Below, piece by piece: positions 1 through 9,372 of a stretch of DNA of 64,000 nucleotides. The stretch's first letter is position 1. Each line of letters starts with the position of its first letter. The position numbers were made by a program, and so were the translations under genes. A model generated the notes under the pieces. That model made no database searches, was not told where the DNA came from, and was given only the letters and a program-made list of their open reading frames with translations. The stretch lies in the NCBI RefSeq assembly GCF_023701485.1, contig NZ_JAMQBK010000065.1, positions 20,226-84,225 of the forward strand. The letters run 5' to 3'. The DNA comes from Aporhodopirellula aestuarii (GTDB lineage: Bacteria > Planctomycetota > Planctomycetia > Pirellulales > Pirellulaceae).

Positions 1-522
1 GAGCCGATCGTCGGGGTTCTCAGGGTTTTCGACCGCGTAATTGCCGAACTTGTGTTCGTAGCCCGTCAATCCACCGAACGCCCAACACACGCCTTGGATC
101 TTTCCCGCCTCGGTCATCATCAAACTCTTCCACTGCACCTCAACGTGTTTCGGGTGACAGGTGCCACAGGTTTGATCGTTGACCCAGGGTGAACCGGGGT
201 CGAGGTAGAACGAATCAGGATCATCTCTACCATGCGCGACCTGCTTGTCCTTGGTTTCGCTGGGGTCGCCGCCATGGCAGACCACACAGCCGGCGGGGTC
301 ACCGAGCTCGGTGCCCAGAGCGATGATCTGCTGCATCATCTCGCTGCCCGATTCGCGGATCAGTTCGATTTCGCCGTGACAGGCCATGCACCCGCTCGAC
401 GCCGATTGCGGGAAGGCGTCGATCATCCGTTCGGCGGCGCCGAGTGATGCGGTTTCACCTAAAACGACGCAAAGAATGACCAGCACCGAGGCGAACGAGG
501 TGATTCGGGCGGCTAGGTGCAT
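1..522 (-). CDS. Secreted multihaem cytochrome c (partial, C-terminus outside window)
   Basis: Read on the minus strand from an ATG at 522, the frame stays open to the window edge (174 codons seen). The N-terminus is a signal peptide (positive start, then hydrophobic ASVLVILCVVLG). Three c-type haem attachment sites follow: CMACH (residues 45-49), CVVCH (79-83) and CGTCH (119-123). The protein should be exported and carry several covalent haems for periplasmic electron transfer. The partner and substrate cannot be told from the fragment. Planctomycetes have many such cytochromes. The call of a c-type cytochrome is strong; the subfamily is unknown because the C-terminal part lies outside the window. 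Confidence 0.85.
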   Translation of the reverse strand, partial: MHLAARITSFASVLVILCVVLGETASLGAAERMIDAFPQSASSGCMACHGEIELIRESGSEMMQQIIALGTELGDPAGCVVCHGGDPSETKDKQVAHGRDDPDSFYLDPGSPWVNDQTCGTCHPKHVEVQWKSLMMTEAGKIQGVCWAFGGLTGYEHKFGNYAVENPENPDDRL

Positions 523-718
523 GACGGAGCGACAATCGTGACGGCGTTGGACAAGGTGCGTGAACGAGGGCGTGCAGCTTACCCGCTTTTCCACTCCGTC
601 CGGAGATTGATTGTGCTCGGTTGGCGGTTTCGCCAAAGAAAACCCGTGCAAACGCTCAGGAATCAGCCACCCGGCGAGGGGCTCGCGATTGAGCGAGTCC
701 CACCGGGATGCGGTCGGT

Positions 719-748
719 TTTCGTTCGCGGAACTCGCCGCGAACGAAC
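719..748. terminator. Strong stem-loop downstream of ilvD
   Basis: A perfect 9-bp stem (722-730 with 737-745, loop AACTCG) extended by T-A pairs lies just after the ilvD stop. The T-rich run (TTTTCTT) is on the plus-strand side, so as a classical intrinsic terminator it points plus-ward. It may still act as an RNA 3' end structure for ilvD. Confidence 0.4.
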
Positions 749-767
749 CTTTTCTTGATCGCCAAAC

Positions 768-2468
768 CTATTCGTCTGTGACGCAGCCTTCGGATGCGCT
801 CTTCACACACTTGATGTATTTGAAGAGTGTTCCGCGAGTGGCTTTGAGTGGCGGTGCGGTCCAAGCCTTGCGGCGAGTTTCGAGTTCCGCAGCGTCGATA
901 TCGACATCGAGCGAATTGGTTTCCGCATCGATCGTCACGATGTCGCCATCGCGAATCAGGCCGACGGGGCCACCTTCCTGAGCTTCGGGGGTGATGTGTC
1001 CGACGATAAAACCGTGGCTGCCGCCGCTGAATCGTCCATCCGTCAACAAAGCCACGTCGCCGCCCAATCCTGCTCCCATGATGGCACTGGTTGGGGTCAA
1101 CATTTCAGGCATGCCCGGTCCGCCTTTCGGGCCTTCGTAACGAATCACGACGACGTCGCCTTTTTGGATCTCGCTGCGTTCGAGTGCCGCGAGCATGTCC
1201 TCTTCGCTGTCGTAAACACGTGCCGGCCCCGAGAAACGGAGGCCTTCTTTGCCGGTGATTTTTGCCACCGCGCCCTCGGGTGCGAGCGAACCACGAAGGA
1301 TTCGGATGTGACCGGATTTCTTGATCGGCGCATCGATCTTCGCAACAATCTTTTGTCCTTCTTTGAGCGAAGGCACTTCCTTCAAATTTTCAGCCAATGT
1401 CTTGCCGGTGACCGTCATGTGTCCGCCGCGAATCAATCCTTCTTCGAGCAGGTACTTCATGACCGCGGGGGTTCCGCCGACGCTGTGCAAGTCTTCTTGC
1501 ACAAACTTACCGCTCGGCTTTAAGTCGGCGAGATAAGGCGTGCGGTCGCTGACGCTTTGGAAATCGTCGATGGTCAGCGGCACGTCGACGGCGCGGGCCA
1601 TCGCGATTAGGTGCAGCACGGCGTTGGTGCTGCCACCGAGTGCCATTAACGTCACCATCGCGTCTTCAAAAGCTTCGCGAGTCATGATGTCGCGAGGTTT
1701 GATGTCTTTTTCGAGCAGGTGCAAGATCGCTTTGCCGGCGCGGTGGCACTCATCAATCTTCTCTTCATTTTCGGCCGGGATGCTAGCCGAATACGGCAGT
1801 GCCATGCCGAGGGCTTCGATCGCTGTGGCCATCGTGTTGGCCGTGTACATCCCGCCGCACGCACCCGCACCCGGACAACTGCGGCGGACGATTTCGGTTC
1901 GTTCTTCTTCGCTGATTTGTCCGGCGATGAATTGACCGTAACACTGGAACGCACTGACAATGTCGAGTTTTTCATTTTTGAATGAGCCGGGTTTGATCGT
2001 TCCGCCATAGACCATGATCGCGGGGCGGTTCAGCCGTCCCATCGCGATCAAACAGCCAGGCATGTTTTTGTCGCAGCCCGGTAGCGCGATCAATGCGTCG
2101 TACCACTGCGCGCCCATGATCGTTTCGATCGAGTCGGCGATCAGGTCACGGCTTTGCAGCGAGAAGCTCATACCGTCGGTCCCCATCGAGATGCCGTCGC
2201 TGACACCGATGGTGTTGAACCGCATGCCGACCATGCCCGCTTCGACGACACCCTTGCGCACTTCGGCGGCGAGGTCGAGCAGGTGCATGTTGCAACTGTT
2301 GCCCTCATACCACATGCTGCCGATACCGACTTGCGGTTTGTTCATGTCTTCGGGGGTCATGCCGGTTGCGTACAACATCGCCTGAGACGCACCTTGGCTC
2401 TTCGGCTGGGTCACTTGACGGCTGTATTTGTTCAGAACGCGCTGGTCGGTTTCGGTGGAGGTGCTCAT
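768..2468 (-). CDS. ilvD: Dihydroxy-acid dehydratase
   Basis: IlvD dehydrates 2,3-dihydroxy-isovalerate and 2,3-dihydroxy-3-methylvalerate to the 2-keto acids, a late step of valine and isoleucine synthesis in the cytoplasm. The 566-residue product has the usual family length. It shows the iron-sulfur cysteine motifs GCDKNMPGC (first Cys near residue 132) and [10 protein letters not shown] (Cys near 198 and 204), and the C-terminal [11 protein letters not shown] segment. The frame is open upstream to 2846, but the ATG at 2468 ([11 protein letters not shown]) gives the family-typical N-terminus, and the upstream part overlaps a divergent gene. It is transcribed away from the DUF1080 gene at 2568. 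The leuCD genes of the same pathway group are at 52-54 kb. Confidence 0.96.
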   Translation of the reverse strand: MSTSTETDQRVLNKYSRQVTQPKSQGASQAMLYATGMTPEDMNKPQVGIGSMWYEGNSCNMHLLDLAAEVRKGVVEAGMVGMRFNTIGVSDGISMGTDGMSFSLQSRDLIADSIETIMGAQWYDALIALPGCDKNMPGCLIAMGRLNRPAIMVYGGTIKPGSFKNEKLDIVSAFQCYGQFIAGQISEEERTEIVRRSCPGAGACGGMYTANTMATAIEALGMALPYSASIPAENEEKIDECHRAGKAILHLLEKDIKPRDIMTREAFEDAMVTLMALGGSTNAVLHLIAMARAVDVPLTIDDFQSVSDRTPYLADLKPSGKFVQEDLHSVGGTPAVMKYLLEEGLIRGGHMTVTGKTLAENLKEVPSLKEGQKIVAKIDAPIKKSGHIRILRGSLAPEGAVAKITGKEGLRFSGPARVYDSEEDMLAALERSEIQKGDVVVIRYEGPKGGPGMPEMLTPTSAIMGAGLGGDVALLTDGRFSGGSHGFIVGHITPEAQEGGPVGLIRDGDIVTIDAETNSLDVDIDAAELETRRKAWTAPPLKATRGTLFKYIKCVKSASEGCVTDE

Positions 2469-2567
2469 GTCGAGATCGGCGGTTTCGTTTTTTCGAAATG
2501 GGGAAACGTTAGATAGGTAGCCCGAGAGTATGATCGGTAAATCGTTATCAACAAAGATGAGGCAAAA

Positions 2568-3389
2568 ATGACGCGTTTCACTGGCCCGTTCGCCCTTCCC
2601 GCCGCAGTTTTCCTGACATTCGCCCCGGCGGTGTTTGCTCAGACGCCATCCGCCTCGATCGAAGAGACCGCTCCGGCGGCGAGATCCACGATCACGGATG
2701 TTTCCGACAAAGAATTCAATCTCAGGTCCCGTCCGCTGTTCGACGGCGTGGTTTTGGCGGGCTGGGAAGGCAACGCGTATTGGTTTCATACCGAAGGCAA
2801 CGCCGTCGTAGCCGGACGTCTGGAAAAACGGATTCCTGAGAATCAATTCCTGTGTACGACGGAGACTTTTGATGACTTCGATTTGCGGATGGAGGTTCGC
2901 ATGCGGGGCGCAAATCCCAACGCGGGCGTGCAGTTTCGCTCGCGTCGGCCGCTCAGCAGCGATAAGGTGCCTGCAAACGAAGTGATCGGGTACCAGGCCG
3001 ACATGGGGAACGCGTGGGGCCGCTCGGTGTGGGGCGCCCTGTACGATGAATCCCGCCGCCGCAAAATGCTTGCCGAACCCGAGGTGCCGTTTGATGTCGA
3101 GTGGAAAAACGCCGGTTTAGGAAACGGTGATTCGGAGCCTGGTCAGGGTGGAGGCGAGGCGGCAGCGGAAACGTCCGATTCGGAAGTTTCTGTTCCCGAA
3201 TCGGCTTGGGTGCGGATGCGGATCGTTTGCAAGGGCGACGACATCGAGATTTTTCTCAACGAGACGTTGACGGTCCGGTACACCGAAACCGATCCCGCGA
3301 TTCCCCGCTCGGGTGTGATCGGGCTGCAAATCCACAGCGGTCCGCCCGCTGAAGCTTGGTACCGGAACATCCGTATCCTGTCGTTGTGA
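2568..3389 (+). CDS. Secreted DUF1080 (3-keto-disaccharide hydrolase-like) protein
   Basis: The 273-residue product begins with a signal peptide ending near VFAQ (residues 20-25). From about residue 48 it is one DUF1080 domain, a concanavalin/LamG-like fold: [11 protein letters not shown], a [12 protein letters not shown] strand, NAGVQFRSR, then [18 protein letters not shown] and a C-terminal [13 protein letters not shown]. Members of this fold include 3-keto-glycoside hydrolases and sugar-binding modules, and the family is greatly expanded in planctomycetes. The substrate cannot be read from sequence. The start is supported by a GAGG six bases before the ATG. It is divergent from ilvD with a 99-bp gap, so the promoters probably share that space. 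Confidence 0.85.
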   Translation: MTRFTGPFALPAAVFLTFAPAVFAQTPSASIEETAPAARSTITDVSDKEFNLRSRPLFDGVVLAGWEGNAYWFHTEGNAVVAGRLEKRIPENQFLCTTETFDDFDLRMEVRMRGANPNAGVQFRSRRPLSSDKVPANEVIGYQADMGNAWGRSVWGALYDESRRRKMLAEPEVPFDVEWKNAGLGNGDSEPGQGGGEAAAETSDSEVSVPESAWVRMRIVCKGDDIEIFLNETLTVRYTETDPAIPRSGVIGLQIHSGPPAEAWYRNIRILSL

Positions 3390-3584
3390 TTGGGTATCGC
3401 ATCAGCCGTGCATTTCGGCCGCGATTGAGCCGACATTCTGGAATTTCACGGAGGTTTTTGTCTCGTACAAGTAACTTTCGCCCCGACGAAGGGTTTCATT
3501 GCCTCGAGACCAACGTTTGACGATCGCACCAGCACGCTGAACACGGCACCGCCCTTTCTTCCCGGAACTCCTCGAGGCCCATTG

Positions 3585-5063
3585 ATGCAAATCCGCTCCC
3601 CACGCCTGGCTCTCGGGCTTTTTCTCTCAGTCGCGATGTCGGCCTCTTCATTCGCAGATGATCTGTATCTGACGATTGGAGGTGGCTACGCACCGTCGGA
3701 AAACCAAGCCTCGCTTGAACGCAACGTCCTGTTTTCGCAGCGTGTTCTCGCCGAGAAAAAAATCTCGCCCAAATTGCAGAGCGTATTTTTTGCTGATGGC
3801 GATGCGTCGGGGGCCGACTTGCAGGTCATTGATCGTAAAGCGATCCCTACCGCGAACCAGTTGATGGCGGAATTCTTCGGTAGCCAAACGGATCTCGGGT
3901 TGTCGTATCGCAATCACCGCGTGCCTCACATTCAAGGCGGAACCAGCCTTTCGAACATTCGGCGATGGTTCAAAACGGTGGGACCGACGATGCAAAGCGG
4001 CGATCGACTGTTTCTGTATGTGACGTCACATGGCAGCGCCAGTAACTCCCGCAGCCAACCTTACAACACCTCGATTTCACTCTGGAATAACGAGCGTCTT
4101 GATGTCGTTGAGCTGGTCAAATTGCTCGACGGGTTACCCGAAGGTGTGAGCGTTGTTGCGGTGATGGTTCAGTGTCACGCCGGCGGGTTCGCGAGATTCA
4201 TTTACAACGAAGGTAATCCCGAACGCGGACTTTCGACCCAGCCGCGTTGTGGTTTTTTCGCGACCGTACACGATCGACCGGCTGCAGGTTGCACGCCCGA
4301 TGTGGATGAAGCGACGTATGTGGAATACAGCACTTATTTTTGGGAAGCGATCGCCGGGCACAACCGTTTGAATCAACCCGTCGAGTCGCCCGATTACAAC
4401 GGCGACGGCAAAGTCTCGTTCGATGAAGCTCACGCGTACACGCTGCTTTCTAGCGATACGATCGATTTGCCGATCAGCACGTCGAGTGAATTCTTGTCGA
4501 TCGAAAGTCGTTTTCAAAGCGATCAAGATCCTGAATTGCTGCCGCGAGATTTGGACTACGACGAAGTGCTTGAATTGGCAACGCCGTCGGATCGAGCGGT
4601 GCTCGAAGGGTTATCGGAACAACTCGATCTCAGCGGCCAAGAACGATTGGCACAGGCCGAGCGATTGAAGAATGACCGCCGTTCACAACGCCGAGGACGC
4701 TATCGGGGACGTCCGGAAGACCCGGCGTCACGATTGCGAAGACAAATCGCGGGTGACTTGAAGAAACGATGGCCCGAGCTAGCCAATTTGATGAATCCCG
4801 TGTCCATTGAATTATTGACCACGCGGAGTGAAGATTTCGTTCATGCCGTTGAAGTTCATCCCGAATATTCGCGGTACCGCGAACTCACCGAGTCGGAAAC
4901 CAATGAACTCGACGCACGCGAACAACTGGTCAAGGTGGAAAGGTTTATCCTGGCAACGGAAAACGTTATTCTGCGTGAGAACCTTGTTCGAATCGGCGAT
5001 GTCGACGCGATCTCTCATTTTCAGAGAATCGTCGAAAATGAAAGCTGCGTCCTCGGCAATTAG
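3585..5063 (+). CDS. Secreted caspase-like (clan CD) cysteine peptidase with EF-hand
   Basis: The 492-residue product starts at the ATG at 3585; a TTG one codon earlier is less likely. After a signal peptide ending near SSFAD comes a caspase/legumain-like fold. A beta strand ends in LYVTSHGSA with candidate catalytic His149, and a second strand ends in VMVQCHAGGF with candidate catalytic Cys197. An EF-hand-like loop follows (DYNGDGKVSFDE, from Asp270), then a charged, mostly helical C-terminal 200 residues. Clan CD membership rests on the His-Gly and Gln-Cys-His-Ala-Gly-Gly motifs; no substrate is known. The EF-hand suggests a calcium-dependent step outside the cytoplasm. It is followed after 62 bp by a membrane protein gene on the same strand. 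Confidence 0.75.
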   Translation: MQIRSPRLALGLFLSVAMSASSFADDLYLTIGGGYAPSENQASLERNVLFSQRVLAEKKISPKLQSVFFADGDASGADLQVIDRKAIPTANQLMAEFFGSQTDLGLSYRNHRVPHIQGGTSLSNIRRWFKTVGPTMQSGDRLFLYVTSHGSASNSRSQPYNTSISLWNNERLDVVELVKLLDGLPEGVSVVAVMVQCHAGGFARFIYNEGNPERGLSTQPRCGFFATVHDRPAAGCTPDVDEATYVEYSTYFWEAIAGHNRLNQPVESPDYNGDGKVSFDEAHAYTLLSSDTIDLPISTSSEFLSIESRFQSDQDPELLPRDLDYDEVLELATPSDRAVLEGLSEQLDLSGQERLAQAERLKNDRRSQRRGRYRGRPEDPASRLRRQIAGDLKKRWPELANLMNPVSIELLTTRSEDFVHAVEVHPEYSRYRELTESETNELDAREQLVKVERFILATENVILRENLVRIGDVDAISHFQRIVENESCVLGN

Positions 5064-5125
5064 AAGCTCACGGATCACCCGTTCGAATTCCTCGGTGGAA
5101 CGTTCATTTGTTGTCGGAACTGTTG

Positions 5126-6748
5126 ATGGCCTCTCGGGCGAAGACCGCGATCGCTACGCCGCGACTAAGCCATGACGAAAAGCTGGCCACCGAGAATTTG
5201 GGTTCGCGCGGGTTGGAGACGCGGGAAGCGAAAGCGGACGAGGGCGGCGTCCCAGGTTGGTTTGCGTTTGTTCCCGCTTCGGTCGGCCGCTCACAATATG
5301 CGTTGCTGCTGTTTGGTGTCATCTGCCAACTCGTGACGATTGGGATCACGTGGCCGCTTTGGCAAATCCGCATTTCGCCGCCACACCTGCCGACATGGGA
5401 TCTGCCGCAATGGCCGTTCGGTTGGCTCATGGTCGCATCGCTCGTCTTGGTAGCCGCCAAACCGCGTTGGGGAGTCCCGGTCCATTGGGGCGTTTTGATC
5501 GTCGCATGCGTTTGGGATCAGTTTCGCATGCAGCCTCAGTTCTTTTCGATTGCGGTCTTGATGACGGCGTGTGTTTGGGACGCCGGGCGGCGCGTCGCAC
5601 GATGGACGCTCGTGTCGACGTGGTTGTGGGCGGGATTGCACAAGTTATTGTCGCCCGATTGGTTCGGGTACGCCTCACACTGGGTTGTTGCACGCAGCGG
5701 ATTTGATGCGGACTCGACTTATTTCGGCTTCGCCCTCGGCGTGGCGGTTGTTGAACTTGCCGTAGGTTTGCTCGCGATCTTTCGACCGAAGTGGGCCGCG
5801 CCGGCGTGCCTGGTCATGCATGTCGGGATCGCGCTGATGATCTCACCCGTCGTACTGAACTGGAACGAGAGTGTCCTGCCATGGAATCTTTCGGTCGCGG
5901 TGATTGGTACGTGGGTGATGCGGACAACCGAAACGTGGCGACCGGATCAAGCATGGGAGAAAGTGGTCTGCACGATCTGTTTATTCGCACCGATCGGGTT
6001 CTATGGTGGTTATCTCGATCACGGGTTCTCGGGAGTATTGTACTCAGGCTCTCTTCCTCAAGGTCTGATCACTACCAAACGTGGCTTGCAGCCGATCGAG
6101 GGTTGGGGCGAGCTGGCGGTGCCGTTTCCGAGCGAGCGACGGACGCTGCGGATCTACTTCGAGCAGGTCGCCGAGCCGGGCGCCAAACTGCATCTCGCCG
6201 ATCCACGCCCATGGCTGGATGATGCGTTCTACGTGCTCGACTCGGATCATCATGCTAGACCGATCGATTCGGATGCCTTCTTCGCGGGCGTCCCGGTTTT
6301 TGATGACAGTCCGGCCGATGGCTTTGATCAGATAGACTCATCCGCACCTTATGAGATCAGCGGCGTGGGGCTCGATAGCCGGCGATCGAAATTTGAGTTG
6401 CAGAGAGCGGGGGTGCGGATGGTTCGCCGAGCGGCGGATGAACCGATCTACGCGGTGGCGTTCACCAAAGATTCGTTTGATCGGGAGTTGCTCAACTACC
6501 TCCCAGGACTTCCCAACCTGATGCAAATCCAATTCGCAGGCACAGCGATCCAAGATGACGATTTGAGGAAGCTTCTCCGGTGCCGGTTGCTCACAGGCAT
6601 CGGCCTCGATCACACCGCCATCACCGACGCCGGGCTTGGGCATCTCAAAACACTGCCGTACCTCCAGTACATCGAATGCGAAGGCACTGAGATTACGCCC
6701 GAAGGTTTGCAATCGGTCATCAATGACCCACTCGGATCGCTCGAGTAA
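5126..6748 (+). CDS. Polytopic membrane protein with leucine-rich-repeat-like C-terminus
   Basis: The start at ATG 5126 is preferred over TTG codons at 5108-5123, giving 540 residues. About seven to eight hydrophobic helices span residues 50-320. The segment around WLWAGLHKLLSPDWFG and VVELAVGLLAIFRPKW resembles the DoxX/MauE or HTTM type of four-helix membrane unit, which I cannot assign firmly. A soluble domain follows, and the last ~80 residues form short leucine-rich repeats (LPNLMQIQFAGTAIQDDDL, DAGLGHLKTLPYLQYI) of the kind common in planctomycetes. It probably forms a unit with the upstream caspase-like gene (62-bp gap, same strand). Function unknown. Confidence 0.65.
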   Translation: MASRAKTAIATPRLSHDEKLATENLGSRGLETREAKADEGGVPGWFAFVPASVGRSQYALLLFGVICQLVTIGITWPLWQIRISPPHLPTWDLPQWPFGWLMVASLVLVAAKPRWGVPVHWGVLIVACVWDQFRMQPQFFSIAVLMTACVWDAGRRVARWTLVSTWLWAGLHKLLSPDWFGYASHWVVARSGFDADSTYFGFALGVAVVELAVGLLAIFRPKWAAPACLVMHVGIALMISPVVLNWNESVLPWNLSVAVIGTWVMRTTETWRPDQAWEKVVCTICLFAPIGFYGGYLDHGFSGVLYSGSLPQGLITTKRGLQPIEGWGELAVPFPSERRTLRIYFEQVAEPGAKLHLADPRPWLDDAFYVLDSDHHARPIDSDAFFAGVPVFDDSPADGFDQIDSSAPYEISGVGLDSRRSKFELQRAGVRMVRRAADEPIYAVAFTKDSFDRELLNYLPGLPNLMQIQFAGTAIQDDDLRKLLRCRLLTGIGLDHTAITDAGLGHLKTLPYLQYIECEGTEITPEGLQSVINDPLGSLE

Positions 6749-7316
6749 TAAAGCAATAAGAGGTGTGACCCCAAACGCCACTGCTCTGGGCGTTTCCCGC
6801 ATCAAGCTCTTGCTGCTCGACAACACGACGAAGGCGACGTGAACTTCCGCCGGGGGCGTTATGCGGAACTAAAAAGACTAACGCTGCCCCTCTTTGGGTG
6901 GGTGTGTTGGGGCCGGCGCCACCACGACACGCGTCGACCACACCTTGGGTAGACGCGGGCCTGGCTCCCGAACCTCTCGCCGCCTCAAATCTCCGACCTG
7001 GAGGCAGCGATCGCCTGGAAGGCAGGGCAATCACGCCATTTGCGTGAATTTCATGCGTGAATTTCATGCGTGAATTCATCGGTCGTCCCTACGCGCAAAT
7101 TTCTACCTAGCCCAGATTCCCCGCTCTTGAGTCCACTACGGCTACACTGTTGCAATATGTTTGGACCAAGGAAACGGATCGGGTTTCCTACCTGGGCATC
7201 ATTTCGCATCCAAATTCGGTGAATCTGGATGCGTTTTCGTGGAGCGTCGGAATCGGGCGCGTTAAGTTCAATCATAAACACTAGCGAACCACTTCCATTT
7301 CCCAAGGAAACACGGC
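6749..7316. other. Non-coding gap upstream of the secretion ATPase
   Basis: There is no convincing gene in these 568 bases. The first half is GC-rich, with short out-of-context frames on both strands. A 13-bp tandem repeat lies at 7041-7078. The promoter of the ATPase gene at 7317 should lie in the last 200 bases, but I see no clear -35/-10 pair. Confidence 0.5.
7041..7078. repeat. Three tandem copies of a 13-bp unit
   Basis: The unit TGCGTGAATTTCA begins at 7041, 7054 and 7067; the last copy is one base shorter. It stands about 240 bp before the ATPase gene. It could be a binding-site array or a simple slippage product. Confidence 0.85.
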
Positions 7317-8606
7317 ATGTCTGATCATGATTCAGCCAACGTGCATCACGACGATCCTCACTTCGAATCCGTCTCGGAAGGTGATGTATCGCCCGACTTG
7401 GTCGTACCCGAGCTGAATTCACCCGAATCGTTTGCAATCGCATTGATGGAGATCGCAGCGGGGCAGAAAGCGAGCGATATTTTTATTTCCGATGAGCAGG
7501 ATTCAACGGTGATTCGATTTCGTCGCATGGGTCGGCTCAAAATCGTACGTCGATTGCCACGGACTTATGGTCGCCGCTTACTCAATCACTTTCGCGCTCT
7601 AGCGGGCATCGATATCGCTGACCTAATGCATCCTGCGGATGGCCGCGTGCGATTCAATCTTGAGAACAATCGCGAGGTTGATGTTCGTTTCGCCGTTTTG
7701 CCCACAACGTTTGGTCAAGATATGGCGATGCGCATGTTCGATCATAGTATTGGCATGATCAACATTGACGACATCGGATTCCTCGAAGATGAAAAGCAAG
7801 TTGTTCACCGAATGCTGACTTCGCCGAGCGGGTTGATTCTGGTTGCGGGCGCTACCGGCAGTGGCAAAACCAATTCTTTGTATGCGTTTTTGCATCAGCT
7901 CAACAATGGTCAGCGGAAGATTCACACGCTCGAAGAACCCATCGAATACACACTGCCTGGAATCCAACAATCTCAAGTGAACGTGCGGGCCGGATGCGAC
8001 TTCGCCGATTTGCTTTACGGTTGCATGCGGCAAAGTCCTGACGTGATCATGGTGGGAGAAATTCGCGACCGACGAACGGCAGAAACAGCGATTCGGGCTG
8101 GCGTGAGCGGGCACTTGGTGCTCGCAACGGTGCACGCCCAAGCGGCGACGACGGCGGTGCAGAACATGCTGTCATTTGATGTCAACCGTCACTTCTTGGC
8201 CGACGCGTTGGTCGGAGTACTTAACCAAACCCTCGTGAGGCAACTGTGTACGAACTGCCGTGTTGAAGTCGAAGATCCAGATACTTCGCAACGCTACTTC
8301 ATCGGAGGAAAGTGCGAGAAGTGTGACGAAGAAGGATTCACCAGAATGACCTGTCTGCCGGAGATTCTCGAAGCGACTCAACGAGTTGCCGCCGCAATTG
8401 CACGCGGAGATTCTGCAGACGAACTGGGGCGCATCGCGATGGAAGAGGGCATGATGACACTGGCCCAAGGGGCGCTCAAACGCATTGAATCGGGATTGAT
8501 TACTCCGGAAGACGCAGCGATGGTGATGAGCGACCATCGCGTTCGTGAGTTGGCGACCCTCGCCATCAGCCATATGGAAGAACGCGATCGAGCCAGCGCC
8601 GCTTGA
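7317..8606 (+). CDS. Type II secretion / type IV pilus ATPase (GspE/PilB-like)
   Basis: The 429-residue cytoplasmic hexameric ATPase should power pilus extension or type II secretion. All family motifs are present: Walker A GATGSGKT (Lys184), Asp box TLEEPIEY, Walker B with GEIRD (Glu248) and His box GHLVLATVHA. A C-terminal zinc-binding tetracysteine follows (Cys311, 314, 333, 336), which is a GspE/PilB feature absent from PilT. It is shorter than usual GspE, and the N-terminal domain that contacts GspL is reduced to about 40 acidic residues. No other secretion or pilus genes adjoin it; the nearest pilus-related genes are the tadE/tadG set 3.2 kb downstream, which normally use a different ATPase (CpaF). 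It may serve a system encoded elsewhere. Confidence 0.88.
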   Translation: MSDHDSANVHHDDPHFESVSEGDVSPDLVVPELNSPESFAIALMEIAAGQKASDIFISDEQDSTVIRFRRMGRLKIVRRLPRTYGRRLLNHFRALAGIDIADLMHPADGRVRFNLENNREVDVRFAVLPTTFGQDMAMRMFDHSIGMINIDDIGFLEDEKQVVHRMLTSPSGLILVAGATGSGKTNSLYAFLHQLNNGQRKIHTLEEPIEYTLPGIQQSQVNVRAGCDFADLLYGCMRQSPDVIMVGEIRDRRTAETAIRAGVSGHLVLATVHAQAATTAVQNMLSFDVNRHFLADALVGVLNQTLVRQLCTNCRVEVEDPDTSQRYFIGGKCEKCDEEGFTRMTCLPEILEATQRVAAAIARGDSADELGRIAMEEGMMTLAQGALKRIESGLITPEDAAMVMSDHRVRELATLAISHMEERDRASAA

Positions 8607-8614
8607 TATCGAAT

Positions 8615-8809
8615 TCACCACGTTGGTGATATTTCGACGATCACAGATTCCATTGCAAATCGAGATGGCAGGTCAAGTCGCTTAGAAACGTGACACCGAA
8701 AATGACGTGCAAATTGTCGATCCGTCGGCGTTTCCCAAATCAGGCCTTCATCGATCGGCGTCCCGGTACAGTTAAGCACATAGGCTGGAGTTTCTCGGTA
8801 TATCGTCAT
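8615..8809 (-). CDS. Possible small protein starting inside a repeat element
   Basis: A 64-codon frame begins at an ATG in the outer end of the inverted-repeat copy at 8771-9216 and continues beyond it. At the matching place in the other copy (near 14473) the frame opens with a similar start (MTDLPKNSSLRV) but stops after 12 codons. The product (MTIYRETPAYVLNCTG...) has no motif I recognise. It could be a real orphan gene, the start of a decayed gene carried by the repeat, or chance. Confidence 0.2.
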   Translation of the reverse strand: MTIYRETPAYVLNCTGTPIDEGLIWETPTDRQFARHFRCHVSKRLDLPSRFAMESVIVEISPTW

Positions 8810-9216
8810 TTGATGCTAATCATGGTTCCTACGTTTAACTAAGGCTATCGCTGGACTGCCAAGAATTCGTTCTGAACGGGATGTGTCGCTATCCCTTTTG
8901 TCTTTAGCTGCATTCAGTATTTCGCGAATGGTTAGTCGCGATATTGACGACATCCAAAAGCCGCTGACGCGAGTCCGTGGTTTGGGAAAACAAAGCGAAG
9001 CAAGTCGCAACGCGACGACACTCAACACGGTTGTGCGCACGAATGAACCACCGGGAGCGGCACCTGTCATCGCTTCGCGACTTGGTTTAGGCGGGGGCGA
9101 CGTCGACCCCGGACTCGCGTCCGGGGCTTTCGCCTACCGTCGCTATCGCGACTAGGAATGGAAGCGATACTGGCGCGGCCTTGACTTCTCACGTCTCCAC
9201 AACCATTTAGCAGTCC
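8771..9216 (-). repeat. Copy 1 of a ~450-bp dispersed repeat (inverted relative to copy 2)
   Basis: Read on the minus strand, this segment aligns end to end with 14050-14514. Long identical blocks are shared, including GGCCGCGCCAGTAT, TCCATTCCTAGTCGCGATAG, a 20-nt hairpin (9107-9126: CCCCGGAC stem), GATGACAGGTGCCGCTC, TTTTCCCAAACCACGGACTC, CTAACCATTCGCGAAATACTG and ACGTAGGAACCATG. Reading frames are not conserved between the copies, so it is a non-coding element. The remaining bases of the gap (8607-8770 and 9217-9372) show nothing further except the small frame listed separately. Confidence 0.85.
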
Positions 9217-9372
9217 AGGACTTTAGTTGTCCAGGATAACGCCCAAATGGCCCATAGGGTTTTACCCAATTGTTCCAGCCTACCTGCTTAGAAAAGGGCG
9301 TTGCTTCCGGGCTTTTCATTTCGACCGCGTCAATGCTTGGAGCGGCAACGGTGACGACAAGCGGCGTCGTGA

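Noticed and set aside
2469..2846. N-terminal extension of ilvD
   Set aside because: It would overlap most of the signal-peptide region of the divergent DUF1080 gene, and the extra residues do not belong to the IlvD family.
6720..7079. 119-codon minus-strand frame in the GC-rich gap
   Set aside because: It has low-complexity Arg/Gly/Pro composition, overlaps the end of the upstream gene and matches no family sense.
8816..9070. 84-codon frame inside repeat copy 1 (MTGAAPGGSF...)
   Set aside because: The frame is not kept in copy 2, where it breaks after about a dozen codons, so it is a chance frame in a repeat.
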